Assembly: GCF_038502225.1 (NCBI RefSeq)
Contig: NC_091323.1
Location: 25,800,237-25,864,236, forward strand
DNA length: 64,000 nucleotides
Direction: 5' to 3'
Source: Cherax quadricarinatus
Taxonomy: Eukaryota > Arthropoda > Malacostraca > Decapoda > Parastacidae
Below, one piece after another: positions 23,547 to 35,334 of the stretch. Position 1 is the first letter of the stretch. Every line of letters begins with the position of its first letter. A program made the position numbers and the translations under genes. The notes beneath the pieces were generated by a model. That model was not told the DNA's origin. It made no database searches and saw only the letters and a list, made by a program, of their open reading frames with translations.

Positions 23547-26045
23547 AAACATGTTGGTGTGTCTTACATGTTGGTGTGTCTCACATGTTGGTGTGTCTTA
23601 CATGTTGGTGTGTCTCACATGTTGGTGTGTCTTACATGTTGGTGTGTCTCACATGTTGGTGTGTCTCACATGTTGGTGTGTCTTACATGTTGGTGTGTCT
23701 CACATGTTGGTGTGTCTTACATGTTGGTGTGTCTCACATGTTGGTGTGTCTCACATGTTGGTGTGTCTCACATGTTGGTGTGTCTTACATGTTGGTGTGT
23801 CTTACATGTTGGTGTGTCTCACATGTTGGTGTGTCTTACATGTTGGTGTGTCTTACATGTTGGTGTGTCTCACATGTTGGTGTGTCTTACATGTTGGTGT
23901 GTCTTACATGTTGGTGTGTCTTACATGTTGGTGTGTCTCACATGTTGGTGTGTCTTACATGTTGGTCTGTCTCACATGTTGGTGTGTCTTACATGTTGGT
24001 GTGTCTCACATGTTGGTGTGTCTTACATGTTGGTGTGTCTCACATGTTGGTGTGTCTTACATGTTGGTGTGTCTCACATGTTGGTGTGTCTTACATGTTG
24101 GTGTGTCTCACATGTTGGTGTGTCTAACATGTTGGTGTGTCTCACATGTTGGTGTGTCTCACATGATGGTGTGTCTTACATGTTGGTGTGTCTTACATGT
24201 TGGTGTGTCTCACATGTTGGTGTGTCTTACATGTTGGTGTGTCTTACATATTGGTGTGTCTCACATGTTGGTGTGTCTTACATGTTGGTGTGTCTTACAT
24301 GTTGGTGTGTCTCACATGTTGGTGTGTCTTACATGTTGGTCTGTCTCACATGTTGGTGTGTCTTACATGTTGGTGTGTCTCACATGTTGGTGTGTCTTAC
24401 ATGTTGGTGTGTCTCACATGTTGGTGTGTCTTACATGTTGGTGTGTCTCACATGTTGGTGTGTCTTACATGTTGGTGTGTCTCACATGTTGGTGTGTCTA
24501 ACATGTTGGTGTGTCTCACATGTTGGTGTGTCTCACATGATGGTGTGTCTTACATGTTGGTCTGTCTTACATGTTGGTGTGTCTTACATGTTGGTGTGTC
24601 TCACATGTTGGTGTGTCTTACATGTTGGTGTGTCTCACATGTTGGTGTGTCTTACATGTTGGTGTGTCTCACATGTTGGTGTGCTTACATGTTGGTGTGT
24701 CTCACATGCTGGTGTGTCTTACATGCTGGTGTGTCTTACATGTTGGTGTGTCTTACATGCTGGTGTGTCTTACATGCTGGTGTGTCTTACATGCTGGTGT
24801 GTCTTACATGTTGGTGTGTCTTACATGTTGGTGTGTCTTACATGTTGGTGTGTCTTACATGCTGGTGTGTCTTACATGTTGGTGTGTCTTACATGCTGGT
24901 GTGTCTTACATGTTGGTGTGTCTTACATGTTGGTGTCTCTTACTTGTTGGTGTGTCTCACATGTTGGTGTGTCTTATATGTTGGTGTGTCTCACATGCTG
25001 GTGTGTCTCACATGTTGGTGTGTCTCACATGCTGGTGTGTCTCACATGCTGGTGTGTCTTACATGCTGGTGTGTCTCACATGCTGGTGTGTCTTACATGT
25101 TGGTGTGTCTTACATGTTGGTGGGTCTCACATGCTGGTGTGTCTTACATGCTGGTGTGTCTTACATGCTGGTGTGTGTCACATGCTGGTGTGTCTTACAT
25201 GCTGGTGTGTCACATGCTGGTGTGTCTTACATGCTGGTGTGTCTTGCATGCTGGTGTGTCTTACATGCTGGTGTGTCACATGCTGGTGTGTCTTACATGC
25301 TGGTGTGTCTTGCATGCTGGTGTGTGTCACATGCTGGTGTGTCTTACATGCTGGTGTGTCTTACATGTTGGTGTGTCTTGCATGCTGGTGTGTGTCACAT
25401 GCTGGTGTGTCTTACATGCTGGTGTGTGTCACATGCTGGTGTGTCTTACATGCTGGTGTGTGTCACATTCTGGTGTGTCTTACATGCTGGTGTGTCTTGC
25501 ATGCTGGTGTGTCTTACATGCTGGTGTGTCTTGCATGCTGGTGTGTCTTACATGCTAGTGTCTTACATGCTGGTGTCTTACATGCTGGTGTGTCTTGCAT
25601 GCTGGTGTGTCTCACATGCTAGTGTCTTACATGCTGGTGTCTTACATGCTGGTGTGTCTTACATGCTGGTGTGTCTTACATGCTGATGTGTCTTACATGC
25701 TGGTGTGTCTTGCATGCTGGTGTGTCTTACATGCTGGTGTGTCTTGCATGCTGGTGTGTCTTACATGCTGGTGTGTCTTGCATGCTGGTGTGTCTTACAT
25801 GCTGGTGTGTCTTACATGCTGGTGTGTCTTGCATGCTGGTGTGTCTTACATGCTGGTGTGTCTTACATGCTGGTGTGTCTTACATGCTGGTGTGTCTTAC
25901 ATGCTGGTGTGTCTTGCATGCTGGTGTGTCGTACATGCTGGTGTGTCTTGCATGCTGGTGTGTCTCACATGCTGGTGTGTCTTGCATGCTGGTGTGTCTC
26001 ACATGCTGGTGTGTCTTACATGCTGGTGTCTCACATGCTGATGTG
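23547..26045. repeat. 17 bp minisatellite array (~2.5 kb)
   Basis: Roughly 145 units of TGTCTTACATGTTGGTG. In the left half the unit is ATGTTGG with TCTTAC/TCTCAC alternation. From about 24700 it shifts to ATGCTGG, and later units add TCTTGC and shortened forms (GTCACATGC, AGTGTCTTAC). A 374 bp block (22 units) is repeated. All three frames are open over long spans (frames up to 720 codons, CLTCWCVSHVGVS type), an artefact of the repeat. Confidence 0.95.
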
Positions 26046-26049
26046 TCTC

Positions 26050-26690
26050 TTAGAGAAGGTCTCAGATTGATTATGAGCTGTGTAGGTCCCTGTCTGTCAA
26101 AAGTAACTGAGAAAATTAAAATACTGTGTCTTGCACAATAATGTTTGAGTGCCTCATCTAATGGGCTTCATACTGTCTGTCAAATCTGATAACTTGGTAA
26201 TGTAACTTTTGAGAGGTTTCAAACTTAGAGAGATGGTGTTTCTTAGCGGAAGGTTCAAATTGGTTTTGGGCTGTGTAGGTGCCAATTTGCTATTTTTATT
26301 AAAGACACTGGGATATAAATTTGCATGAGATAACTTGTGAAATGTCTATTGTGATTGGCTTCAAATCTTCAACGTTTATATTTAACTATATTACAAACTT
26401 AATCCATACTCTGTGCTGTTCCTTGTATTGTTCCTTCACTTAATATCAGCTTTAAAAGAAATCAACCAGGAATTATTCTCTTATTTTTGTAATCACACTT
26501 TCTAAGAAAGGTCAGGCATCCTCTCTTAAAATTATCTCCTCTTCAGTACGTTTGCATTTTGTGAAGATGGAAGAGATCTGTGTGAGACTCTGTGAGTGTA
26601 GTGCACTACGAAAAGTTTACAAGAGGTTCCTGAAGAGCTGCGTGTGTGCTTAAGGTGTGGTTAAGCAGACACACAGGTGTAGTGAAGAGT
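26050..26690. other. Unassigned; dispersed repeat fragments
   Basis: GAGCTGTGTAGGTCCC (26073) and GGGCTGTGTAGGTGCC (26267) are followed by AATTTGCTATTTTTA. This recalls TTGTGTAGGTACAAATTTGC at about 35980, so a low-copy dispersed repeat is likely. No gene seen. Confidence 0.4.
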
Positions 26691-27246
26691 GGTGCTGAGG
26701 TGTGCTGGGGCAAGTGTAGTGAGTGGCGCTCAGGTGCAGGTGTGAAGTGGTGGTGAGGTGTGATGGTGCAGGTGTGGTGAAAGATGGTGGTGAGGTGTGA
26801 TGTGCAGGTGTCGTGAAAGGTGGTGAGGTGTGATGGTGCAGGTGTGGTGAGGTGTGATGGTGCAGGTGTGGTGAAGGGTGATATTGAGGTGTATTGGTGC
26901 AAGTGTGAAGGGTGATGTTGAGGTGTGCTGGTGCAGGTGTGGTGAAGGGTGATGTTGAGGTGTGCTGGTGCAGGTGTGGTGAAGGGTGATGCAGAGGTGT
27001 GCTGGTGCAGGTGTGGTGAAGGGTGATGTTGAGGTGTGCTGGTGCAGGTGTGGTGAAGGGTGATGCAGAGGTGTGCTGGTGCAGGTGTGGTGAAGGGTGA
27101 TGTTGAGGTGTGCTGGTGCAGGTGTGGTGAAGGGTGATGCAGAGGTGTGCTGGTGCAGGTGTGGTGAAGGGTGATGTTGAGGTGTGCTGGTGCAGGTGTG
27201 GTGAAGGGTGATGTTGAGGTGTGCTGGTGCAGGTGTGGTGAAGGAA
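26690..27246. repeat. 37 bp minisatellite array
   Basis: Units of 37 bp with core GGTGCAGGTGTGGTGAAGGG. Two types alternate, GATGTTGAGG and GATGCAGAGG, so a 74 bp higher-order period is visible between about 26935 and 27200. The left part (26690-26930) is degenerate. Minus-strand frames (HTCTSTPQHH) are artefacts. Confidence 0.9.
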
Positions 27247-27249
27247 GAG

Positions 27250-27879
27250 GCAACGAGAAAAAGTGATGGTCTGAGGAGTGTGGAAAGAGGTGGATGTTGA
27301 AGTCAACTATTCAGAGCGCTGCTGGAGATGAAGAACAGTGAGCTCAGAGGAGAAAAATGCAAAGAATGTAATAGTCGTATAGTAGATGAACTAACATTAG
27401 TGATTGATAATTATACACAGTGGTGATGAAAAATGCCAGTAGAGAATACATACTGACAACTGCTCTGGCAACGAAATCCTTCAAGGAAAGAGTTTCTTGA
27501 TGATGGTGAGAAGTTCTTGATTCAAGGAATTGCAGCTGCCTCAACTTTGTTACATGAATCCAGATTGCCTTCCATTTCCCCGGCACTACTAGATGAACAC
27601 TATTCTTGCATCGAAACAAGATCACTCAAGAGGAAAGAAGTCGAGAAAGAGAGAGAATAAAGGGGTGAAATGTCAGTGAATATCTCTATACCTAACCCAT
27701 TCCTTCCCCTACCTATCGTTCGCAAGGAAAACAAACAAGATACGATGAAGAGGAGGGTCGGGCATGCCAGAATAAGCTTATGCCAGTGTTAACTACGAGA
27801 GTCTAACTAGCCACCGCCATTTAAGACACTTCTCACCCATTACTGCACATGTTATTAGCAACAAAATCAACAAATACCT

Positions 27880-27880
<1 letters not shown>
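27250..27880. other. Unassigned sequence
   Basis: No recognised gene or repeat. The short minus frame at 27344-27625 has no motif. Confidence 0.5.

Positions 27881-27883
<3 letters not shown>

Positions 27884-27941
<58 letters not shown>
27884..27941. repeat. (TA)n microsatellite
   Basis: Pure TA run of about 58 bp. Confidence 0.95.
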
Positions 27942-27946
<5 letters not shown>

Positions 27947-27954
27947 CCGGTTAC

Positions 27955-28110
27955 AAGGGTTTATTCCTGCCCTAGTAGCCCTGAGGCAAGGCTTCCTAGA
28001 CGGTTTCCTGTTTAACCAGGCTGTTAGCGGCCCGCTGGTCCACCCAGCCAGGTTGATCTGGTACTTGGCGGTGAACTGGTCCAGCTTCCAATGCAGGGAA
28101 CCACAACATT
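27955..28110 (-). repeat. LINE 3' region fragment, minus strand
   Basis: On the minus strand the text reads TGGTCCAGTTCACCGCCAAG, GGACCAGCGGGCCGCTAACA, GCCTGGTTAAACAGG. This parallels the fragment at about 56050-56125 (GGCCAGCGGGATGCTGACAG, CAACAGCCTGGTTGAACAG). I infer both are 3' pieces of one LINE family. Confidence 0.45.
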
Positions 28111-28434
28111 TCAAAGCATGAATATGCTGTAATCTGGGATACAAGACCGGGAATACCCTCCTTCGTTTTTCCCAAACATGTTTGGCTGCTAGTGAAGAAT
28201 AACTCAATATAGTATCATGAAAATTTCTCAACTAACCCATATACCGAAAATGAAATCAGACTAAGTTTCGGGCCTCCTGGACCACTATTTATAGCCGAGA
28301 CTTGATAAAGGTCCAGGTCTAGATTACATTTCCAGTTTGTGTGTTAATAGTGGAGTTAGTTGTTGGTAATTATTATAATTATTGTTAATTTTTGTTTCAT
28401 TATATTTTTTATTTGCTAGTTCACTGGTCAACTA

Positions 28435-30075
28435 GTGAGTTCTACCAACTACTATGGAAGGCAGAAGGCCAGCAAACAAAGGGGTGAATGGAGGAGGCGT
28501 ACCCTCCCTGGAAATTTTTCCGCCTCACCCATCTCCTGGAGATCAATTAGTAACTACGTACTTTTGGATCTAACACTGAAGGTGCTGCTAGTTGAAGCTG
28601 GAACTTCCGTAAGCTGGATTCTGTCACGATGCTATGATGGGAAAATCACCATGAGTGGAGGTCACGGGAATATAGCTCTTCTTCAGGAACATCTTATATA
28701 TCCTGTGCTATATGTTCACTGTTTTAACCAGCGTCTTTATTTAGTTGCTACTGACAGTATGAGAATCGCTCCCACGCTGTCGCGATACACAGACCAGTGT
28801 CGAATCATGTGCATTTTTCTAGAATTAACATTAATGAACTGAGTAGCTGCACAAAACTTAGTTGCCTAAGGGAACAGTTTAAATAGAAACATTATTTAAA
28901 ATTTGAGTGAAATCCACTGAACTTGGCTGAAGGAAACGAAATGATGGGGAGGTCACTAACACAGCCCAAGGCTAGCTTGACGTAGTACTGCATGACTTTT
29001 GAATTTCTGCATTACTACCTAAGCACATACTGAGAATTATAAAAGTCCAGATGATAAATAAGTTACAGCCCAGAGTGTGCTAGAGATGTAACTCTCACTA
29101 AAACCATCATATTACAACCAGTCTCTGAGGTGTGACGATGGGGTGAGAGAAAAAGGAAAAAATTAACGTTGCATGTTAACTGTTGTGAATACAATGCTAT
29201 ATTTTGAGTTTTAAATACTTCTAAAATATATATAGTCACTACAGTTTGAAGAGTGGCATTTTAGCATTTGAAATTATTACTTTTACCCCATTAATTTTTA
29301 TTTGGAGGTTCACATTCATGTGAACCTGGAAATACAAGAATCTGTAACCAGAATATAAGTCTAGACGAGAGCACTGTCACGTCCAGCACTGATGACACTC
29401 TTTATCTGTTTGTATTTTAATTATTTTTTCCTTGTTTTAAGGAGAAGCAAGACAGTAGTAAGGGGTAAACCTCTTTAATTAATAATCTTAATTATCAAGA
29501 TGAAGGAAGGTAGTGTTGAATTAGGCTTAGAGGCAGCTATGTTTACACAGGGTTATACCTGAAATATTTATAGTAAACATTCATATATTCTTTAAGTAGG
29601 TAATTTTTTTGTGGGGGGGGGGGGGGGAGGAATTTGACTTAGGGACTTAAAATGAATATATTAGTATATACGTATTTTATTTAGTAATAAAAATAATTAC
29701 TTTTATTACAGTGATGTTGAACAATTAACCAAGCTTCGCTCTTCAGTTATTAAAAGTAGTGATGTTTTGCTTGATAAGTTACGGCGCAGGTTCACTGGCA
29801 ACATTAACTTACTATAAAGGAATCTTGTTGCTGTAAAACTTGAGTTAGAAAACATTTCTGATCTGGAAGTTTTTCTCCCATACCAAGCGATGGGTATTCA
29901 AATTTCGAGTCTTGACGAGCTTAAAGTAGGAAACACTTTCATAATTCAAGCCACAAAAAATAACTAATATAGCAGAGGGGCAACGTGGGTCCTACAACAG
30001 TTGCCTGACTATAAACAATCTTTCTCAGACGTGTATCAAGTTGCTGCTGCAACTGCAACATTTGAGTGCTCAATT
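28435..30075 (+). pseudogene. hAT-like (DUF4371-type) transposase relic
   Basis: Two separated stretches look like one transposase. About 28620-28770 encodes SRCYDGKITMSGGHGNIALL and then YPVLYVHCFNQRLYLVATDSM. That matches the RNase H-like core of hAT/DUF4371 proteins, usual form CYDGAxxMSGxxxGxQ...YVHCxxHxLxLV (here His to Gln in the last motif). About 29713-29990 encodes QLTKLRSSVIKSSDVLLDKL, then VAVKLELENISDLEVFLPYQ; about 29990-30070 encodes ATWVLQQLPDYKQSFSDVYQ, then VAAATATFECSI, like the C-terminal dimerisation segment (usual form LTxxxSTATCExxFS). Frameshifts and about 900 bp of unreadable sequence lie between. Relationship to the family is inference from memory of motifs. Confidence 0.45.
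29613..29628. repeat. Poly(G) run
   Basis: Sixteen-base-scale G homopolymer within the transposase relic; likely to be unstable or mis-called. Confidence 0.85.
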
Positions 30076-30100
30076 GCAATATATATGCCAGTATTTTGTG

Positions 30101-30356
30101 GCTCTGGTGGCCTGGTGGTTAACGCTCTCGCTTCACACGGTGAGGGCCTGGGTTCGATTCCCAGCCAGAGTAGAAACATTGGACGTGTTTCTTTCCACCT
30201 GTTGTCTATGTTCCCCATCAGTAAAATGGGTACCTGGGTGTTAGTCGACTGGTGTGGGTCGCATCCTGGGACACTGACCTAAGGAGGCCTGGTCACAGAC
30301 CGGGCCGCGGGGGCGTTGACCCCCGGAACTCTCTCCAGATAAACTCCAGATAAACT
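30101..30356 (+). mobile_element. tRNA-Val-derived SINE, well preserved
   Basis: The 5' 71 bp (30101-30171) fold as a tRNA. GCTCTGG pairs with CCAGAGT as acceptor stem, the A box is TGGCCTGGTGG (30108-30118), CAC sits in the anticodon loop (30134-30136 region), and the B box is GGTTCGATTCC (30151-30161) in a CTGGG/CCCAG T stem. A CAC anticodon would be Val. The anticodon stem-loop is imperfect, so it is a SINE head and not a working tRNA. The non-tRNA body contains CACCTGTTGTCTATG, GTGGGTCGCATCCTGGG and GGGGGCGTTGACCCCC, and ends in a tandem CCAGATAAACT tail. Body fragments occur at about 3250, 4840, 23085, 38380 and 45590-45780. It would be transcribed by Pol III and mobilised by a partner LINE. 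Confidence 0.8.
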
Positions 30357-30915
30357 AGCTGGCACTCACGGACCAACATGCCAAGCATGTAGTTTGATCG
30401 GGAAGAACAACTTGTTTTTTCTGTCTATGAATTTCGGCGAAGGAATAATTTAAATATTAACTCATTTTGAAGCAAATTTTCACACAAACAACACAAATTA
30501 CAGGTGAATTAGTTCAGTCTTTTCATACCACACTGATATATCATATAATGAAACCGGCTTCTCTTCTATCTTTCTTCTCTATTCATTATGATTCTGCTAA
30601 AGATGTCTTTTATCTCCTCCTCCTTCATTTAATCCTCTTCACATACCTTCTTTTCCTCTGCATCTTATTATTCCATCCAACTCGGCATCATTGTATCAGC
30701 CTATTTTTCCCCCTCACCATTTTCCTATCTTCATTTTCTAAGAATTCTTAGGGCTATCTTTACTTTTTTCACCGTCTCACTTTTCCCTCGTGTCTCTGAT
30801 CCCAGAATATTTCCTCTCTCCACCTGTCAATCTCTGCCTCCTCTTACGTCATTCATTTTTAACTTATTCTTTGCTCTTCCCTTTATCCTTCACCGCCGCA
30901 TTTCCTGGCCCTTAC
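30357..30915. other. Unassigned; pyrimidine-rich right half
   Basis: No gene seen; about 30550-30900 is CT-rich. Confidence 0.45.
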
Positions 30916-30917
30916 TT

Positions 30918-31330
30918 CAAACAGGGACCTCCTCTCTGCTGGTGTGTCTCCTAGCCCTTATTTCAGTCAGGGACCTCCTACTTTGCATCTGCTGGTGTCT
31001 CCTATCCCATACTTCAGTCAGGGACCTCCTCTCTCACATCTACTGGTGTGTCTCCTAGCCAATACCTCAGTCAGGGACCTCCTCTCTCACATCTGCTGGT
31101 GTGTCTCCTAGCCAATACTTCAGTCAAGGACCTCCTCTCTCACATCTGCTGGTGTGTCTCCTGGCCAATACTTCAGTCAGGGACCTCCGCTCTCACATCT
31201 TCTGGTGTGTCTCCTAGCTCCTACTTCAGTCAGGGACCTCCTACTTTGCATGTACTGGTGCATCTCCTAGATCTTACTTCAGTCAGGGACCTCTTCCTTT
31301 GCATCTGCTGATGCGTCTCCTAGCTATTAC
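30918..31330. repeat. 53 bp minisatellite, ~8 units
   Basis: Units of 51-53 bp carrying TCAGTCAGGGACCTCC, TCTGCTGGTGTGTCTCCTAG and CCAATACT. Measured steps include 30962 to 31013 (51) and 31013 to 31066 (53). The frame across it is an artefact. Confidence 0.85.
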
Positions 31331-31339
31331 CCCAAACAC

Positions 31340-31910
31340 TGCCACCTGCCTGGCATCTGCCCGTCTCTTTTATCTGCCGCCTCATCTCCCCACCTGCGCA
31401 CCCCTGTTGACTTTTAATTTCTCCTTCTCAGTGGTCTTGGGTTAAGTGTACACGAGGGTGGAGAAGGAGGAGGAGGAGGAGGAGGAGAAGAGGAACCATC
31501 AGGAAAAAATGAAGGAAGAACGATCAATAATGAAAGATGGTTTTTGATGGGATCGTTGGGAGGATAGCTTCTGGGTGGATCACTATTGGGAGGATTACTT
31601 TCGCTGGGATCGCTGTCACAAGGATCGCTTTCAGATGACTGGTGCTCCCTAGCTGAGCCGTGGTAATCAAGAAGAGTAGTAAGATAATTCCTGAACCTGA
31701 AGAAACTGAGCTCTTGGGTAATGAAATCGTCTTCCTTTAATAGCATCTCTGCTTTCACTAATTAAAAGAGATAGTGGAGGCAAACACCATACACAGTTTC
31801 AAGAGTATATATATAATCGGGCCCTTGGAAACCAGGAATCAATGCAGCCGATGGATAGGAATCGGGTCCTCATTGCTGTTTATCTACCCCTGAAAAACTA
31901 GAGAAACACA
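31340..31910. other. Unassigned; (GGA)n inside
   Basis: A (GGA)n run lies at about 31460-31490. A GGATCGCT/GGATCACT motif repeats loosely at about 31545-31635. The minus frame 31414-31758 (proline/serine-rich, SDPxxSDPP) follows these repeats; I would not call it a gene. Confidence 0.4.
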
Positions 31911-31916
31911 CACACA

Positions 31917-32705
31917 GATGAGGATCAGGCAGGACTTGAAAGAGACCTGGACAAGCTGGACACGTGGTCCAGCAACTGCCTTCTCGAATTTAACCTCGCC
32001 AAATGCAAAGTCATGAAGATCGGGGAAGGGTAAAGAAGACCGTAGACGGAGTATAGGCTAGGTGGCCAAAGACTGCAAACCTCGCTCAAGGAGAAAGATC
32101 TTGGGGTGAATATAACACCGAGCATGTCCCCGGAAGCACACATCAACCAGATAACTGCTGCAGCATATGGGCGCCTGGCAAACCTGAGAACAGCGTTCCG
32201 ATATCTTAGTAAGGAATCGTTCAAGACACTGTACACCGTGTACGTCAGACCCATACTGGAGTATGCAGCACCTGTTTGGAACCCACACTTGATCAATCAC
32301 GTCAAGAAATTAGAGAAAGTGCAAAGGTTTGCGACAAGGTTAGTTCCAGAGATAAGGGGAATGTCTTACGAAAAAAGGTTAAGTGAAATCGGCCTGACGA
32401 CACTGGAGGACAGAAGGGTTAGGGGAGACATGATAACGACATACAAAATCCTGCGTGGAATACACAAGGTGGACAGAGACAGGATGTTCCGGAGACGGAA
32501 CACAGAAACAAGGGGTCACAATTGGAAGCTGAAGACCCAGATGAGTCAAAGGGATGTTAGGAAGTATTTCTTCAGTCACAGAGTAGTCAGGAAGTGGAAT
32601 AGTCTAGCAAGTGAGGTAGTGGCAGGAACCATACATAGCTTTAAGATGAGGTATGATAAAGCTCATGGAGCAGAGAGTGAGAGAGGACCTAGTAGCACTC
32701 AGTGA
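31917..32705 (+). pseudogene. CR1/Jockey-type LINE RT, C-terminal part
   Basis: It starts with DEDQAGLERDLDKLDTWSSN followed by CLLEFNLAKCKVMKIG, the segment just after the catalytic box of reverse transcriptase (usual form LQxDLxxLxxWsxxWxMxFNxxKCKVM). After a frameshift (about 32035-32090) an open stretch 32106-32705 reads INQITAAAYGRLANLRTAFR, ILEYAAPVWNPHL, KKLEKVQRFATRLVPE and YKILRGIHKVDRDRMF, the thumb/C-terminal domain. The polymerase core upstream is absent, so this is a 5'-truncated insertion. The 3' UTR ends ATTAGGTGAGTACAC and then (CA)n. Of the LINE debris here, this is the least decayed. Confidence 0.75.
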
Positions 32706-32772
32706 AGAGGCGGGGCCAGGAGCTGAGTATCAGCCGCTGCAACCACAATTTTCTCGTGAGTACAATTAGGTG

Positions 32773-32774
<2 letters not shown>

Positions 32775-32813
<39 letters not shown>

Positions 32814-32824
32814 ACATACACACA

Positions 32825-32880
<56 letters not shown>

Positions 32881-32910
32881 TACACACACACATACACACA
32901 CATACACATA
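32775..32910. repeat. (CA)n microsatellite at LINE 3' end
   Basis: CA run with TACA interruptions, starting exactly at the LINE tail AGGTGAGTACA. Confidence 0.95.
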
Positions 32911-33054
32911 GTGTCAAACAGGAAACAAAAGAGCAGATCGGTGACTACGTGCATTTACTGAGGAAACTAACCAGAGACACCAAAGAAAGAAAAGGACCCG
33001 GGACCGAACATTTCGTCATGCAACTTCGGTACCTTATGTGATGATAGCATATTT

Positions 33055-33425
33055 CATAATAGCTTTCAGGAACCTGAATAAAGATTTTAAAAACCCTGCA
33101 CAGTACCTGTGTTAAGCCCACCTTAGAATATGGAAGAAAAGCGTGAAGCTCCAACCTGTTCAAACAAGTCTAGAAGCTTGAAAAAGTCTAAGGGTTTGCA
33201 ACAAAACTAGTCCCAGAAAGATGAGACGTGCATTACGAAAGAGTAACGGAATTGTATCTATCGACTCTGAAATTAAGGTATACTGTGTAAAGCGACTGTA
33301 TTGAAAGCAAGCACCAGGTACAAGGAAACATAAGTACAAGTTCAAAAAGCAGATGAGACCCGGAAGTAATGAAGCACAGTCTTAGTGTAGTACCTAAGTG
33401 GATTGAATAACATGTGGAAATTGTG
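33055..33425 (+). pseudogene. Second, more decayed copy of same LINE RT
   Basis: Broken frames give CVKPTLEYG (usual VRPILEYA), then SSNLFKQV, then KLEKV with GFATKLVPER, then HYERVTELYLSTLKLRYTV. This is the same order as 32240-32420. There are several stops and frameshifts. Confidence 0.55.
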
Positions 33426-33429
33426 GAGA

Positions 33430-34235
33430 CAAACTCTTATAATTGACAATGTGATAAATCACGGAAGAGCTTCGAAATTCACTATTTTTTTCACAATGAT
33501 TATTTTGCACATACTCCAAAGAGTAGATCACTTTAAATCATTCTAATATTCGCATTTATCGAAGCTGTGGAGCTGAACACATACCAAGGCTGAGGGACTA
33601 ACCGTCTCAAAAAATTTTCTTCTCCAAGTTCAGGAACTGAACACATATATATACATCCCCACGACTCAAAAATGTCTTCATATATCTTATTCATCGATCA
33701 TATATAATATAGCTAAGCCAGTAAGAAACTAGTAATGCCACAAACACAAATCGACGAGTACAAACTGTGTGTATAATGAGTGTAGCACGAGCAGAGTGGA
33801 CATTCAGGACGAGCTTATCATCAAGCTGCTGACTGAGAATGTTACGCTGCTGACGTGTAAAGGTGCCAGCACTTTAAGAGCAGCAGATAGCATGACCATG
33901 AGACTAGGTTGCAAACATACAACTGTCACGATGAGCCATGAAGGGAGGACAAGCACACTAAAGATGACTGTACAAAAATAAAGATAATCAAGGAAGAAAA
34001 ATCTTAGGCGACAAAGCAATGGTATAAGTACAAAAAAAAAAAAAACTTGAAATATAAAAAAAAAAATATTTGAAAATGATCGGATAATGGCTTTAAGGAT
34101 CAAGTATTATATTTTATTAGTTGGAAGCTCGGCTAATGGCGTTTAAGCCTATCGACTACTTCAGAATTATTAAGGCTGCACGTAACCGTCTCGCCACTAG
34201 ACAAGAATATTTTAATCCCTAAAATAAGGATTAAA
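33430..34235. other. Unassigned sequence
   Basis: A small frame at 33769-33981 has no motif I recognise. CACAAACACAAATCGACGAG at about 33737 recalls the LINE tail at 22535. Confidence 0.4.
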
Positions 34236-34290
34236 GTATTGCAGCATATTTACACAGAGAAATATACCTCTCGGTATATACAGTATACCT

Positions 34291-34751
<461 letters not shown>

Positions 34752-34824
<73 letters not shown>
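34752..34824. repeat. (TA)n microsatellite
   Basis: Pure TA run between the SINE-like unit and MITE copy 3. Confidence 0.95.
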
Positions 34825-34827
<3 letters not shown>

Positions 34828-35209
34828 GTGCCTAATATGTAAAACTGGTCAATTAGCAAGAACTCATTTAAAATTAAATCCTTTCTAAAATTTTCTCTTA
34901 TACGTTTAAAGATATATTTTTTTCATTGATGATGTAAAAATTTATAATTTTGCACCAAAAGGAACTTAGAAAACTTACCTAACCTTATTATAACAAGCGC
35001 AATTTATTTTAGCCTAACCCAACTAAATATATTTTAGATTTGTTTATAATAATTTAATACTAAACAAACACAGTGAAATATATTTTTTTCGTTAGGTTCA
35101 GAATGATTTTGGCGAAATTATTGCATAAACAAATTTTCACTTGTCCTATATGGCAAGATGAGCGTTGCTATTTAAGCCAAGATCGCAAGTTCTGCCTATT
35201 CGGCACGTC
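34825..35209 (-). mobile_element. MITE-like element, copy 3 (minus)
   Basis: Same family as at 267-654, inverted, with (TA)n on both sides. The left TIR is GTCGTGCCTAATA and the right end reads TTCGGCACGTC, so each terminus has one mismatch. Confidence 0.75.
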
Positions 35210-35224
35210 ATATATATATATATA

Positions 35225-35307
<83 letters not shown>

Positions 35308-35334
35308 TATATATATAGATATATATATATATAT
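35210..35334. repeat. (TA)n microsatellite
   Basis: TA run with AATG and AGATA interruptions. Confidence 0.95.

Noticed and set aside
23460..26141. 720-codon Cys/Trp-rich frame (CLTCWCVSHVGVS) as a secreted Cys-rich protein
   Set aside because: Cys and Trp come from the 17 bp unit read in three frames; there is no independent evidence of coding.
30101..30171. Functional tRNA-Val gene
   Set aside because: The anticodon stem-loop is imperfect and the unit continues into a SINE body with the same fragments elsewhere, so it is a SINE head.
31414..31758. Minus frame of 114 codons with SDPxxSDPP and poly-Pro
   Set aside because: The repetitive part comes from GGATCxCT repeats and (GGA)n; no domain, and no evidence of expression is possible here.
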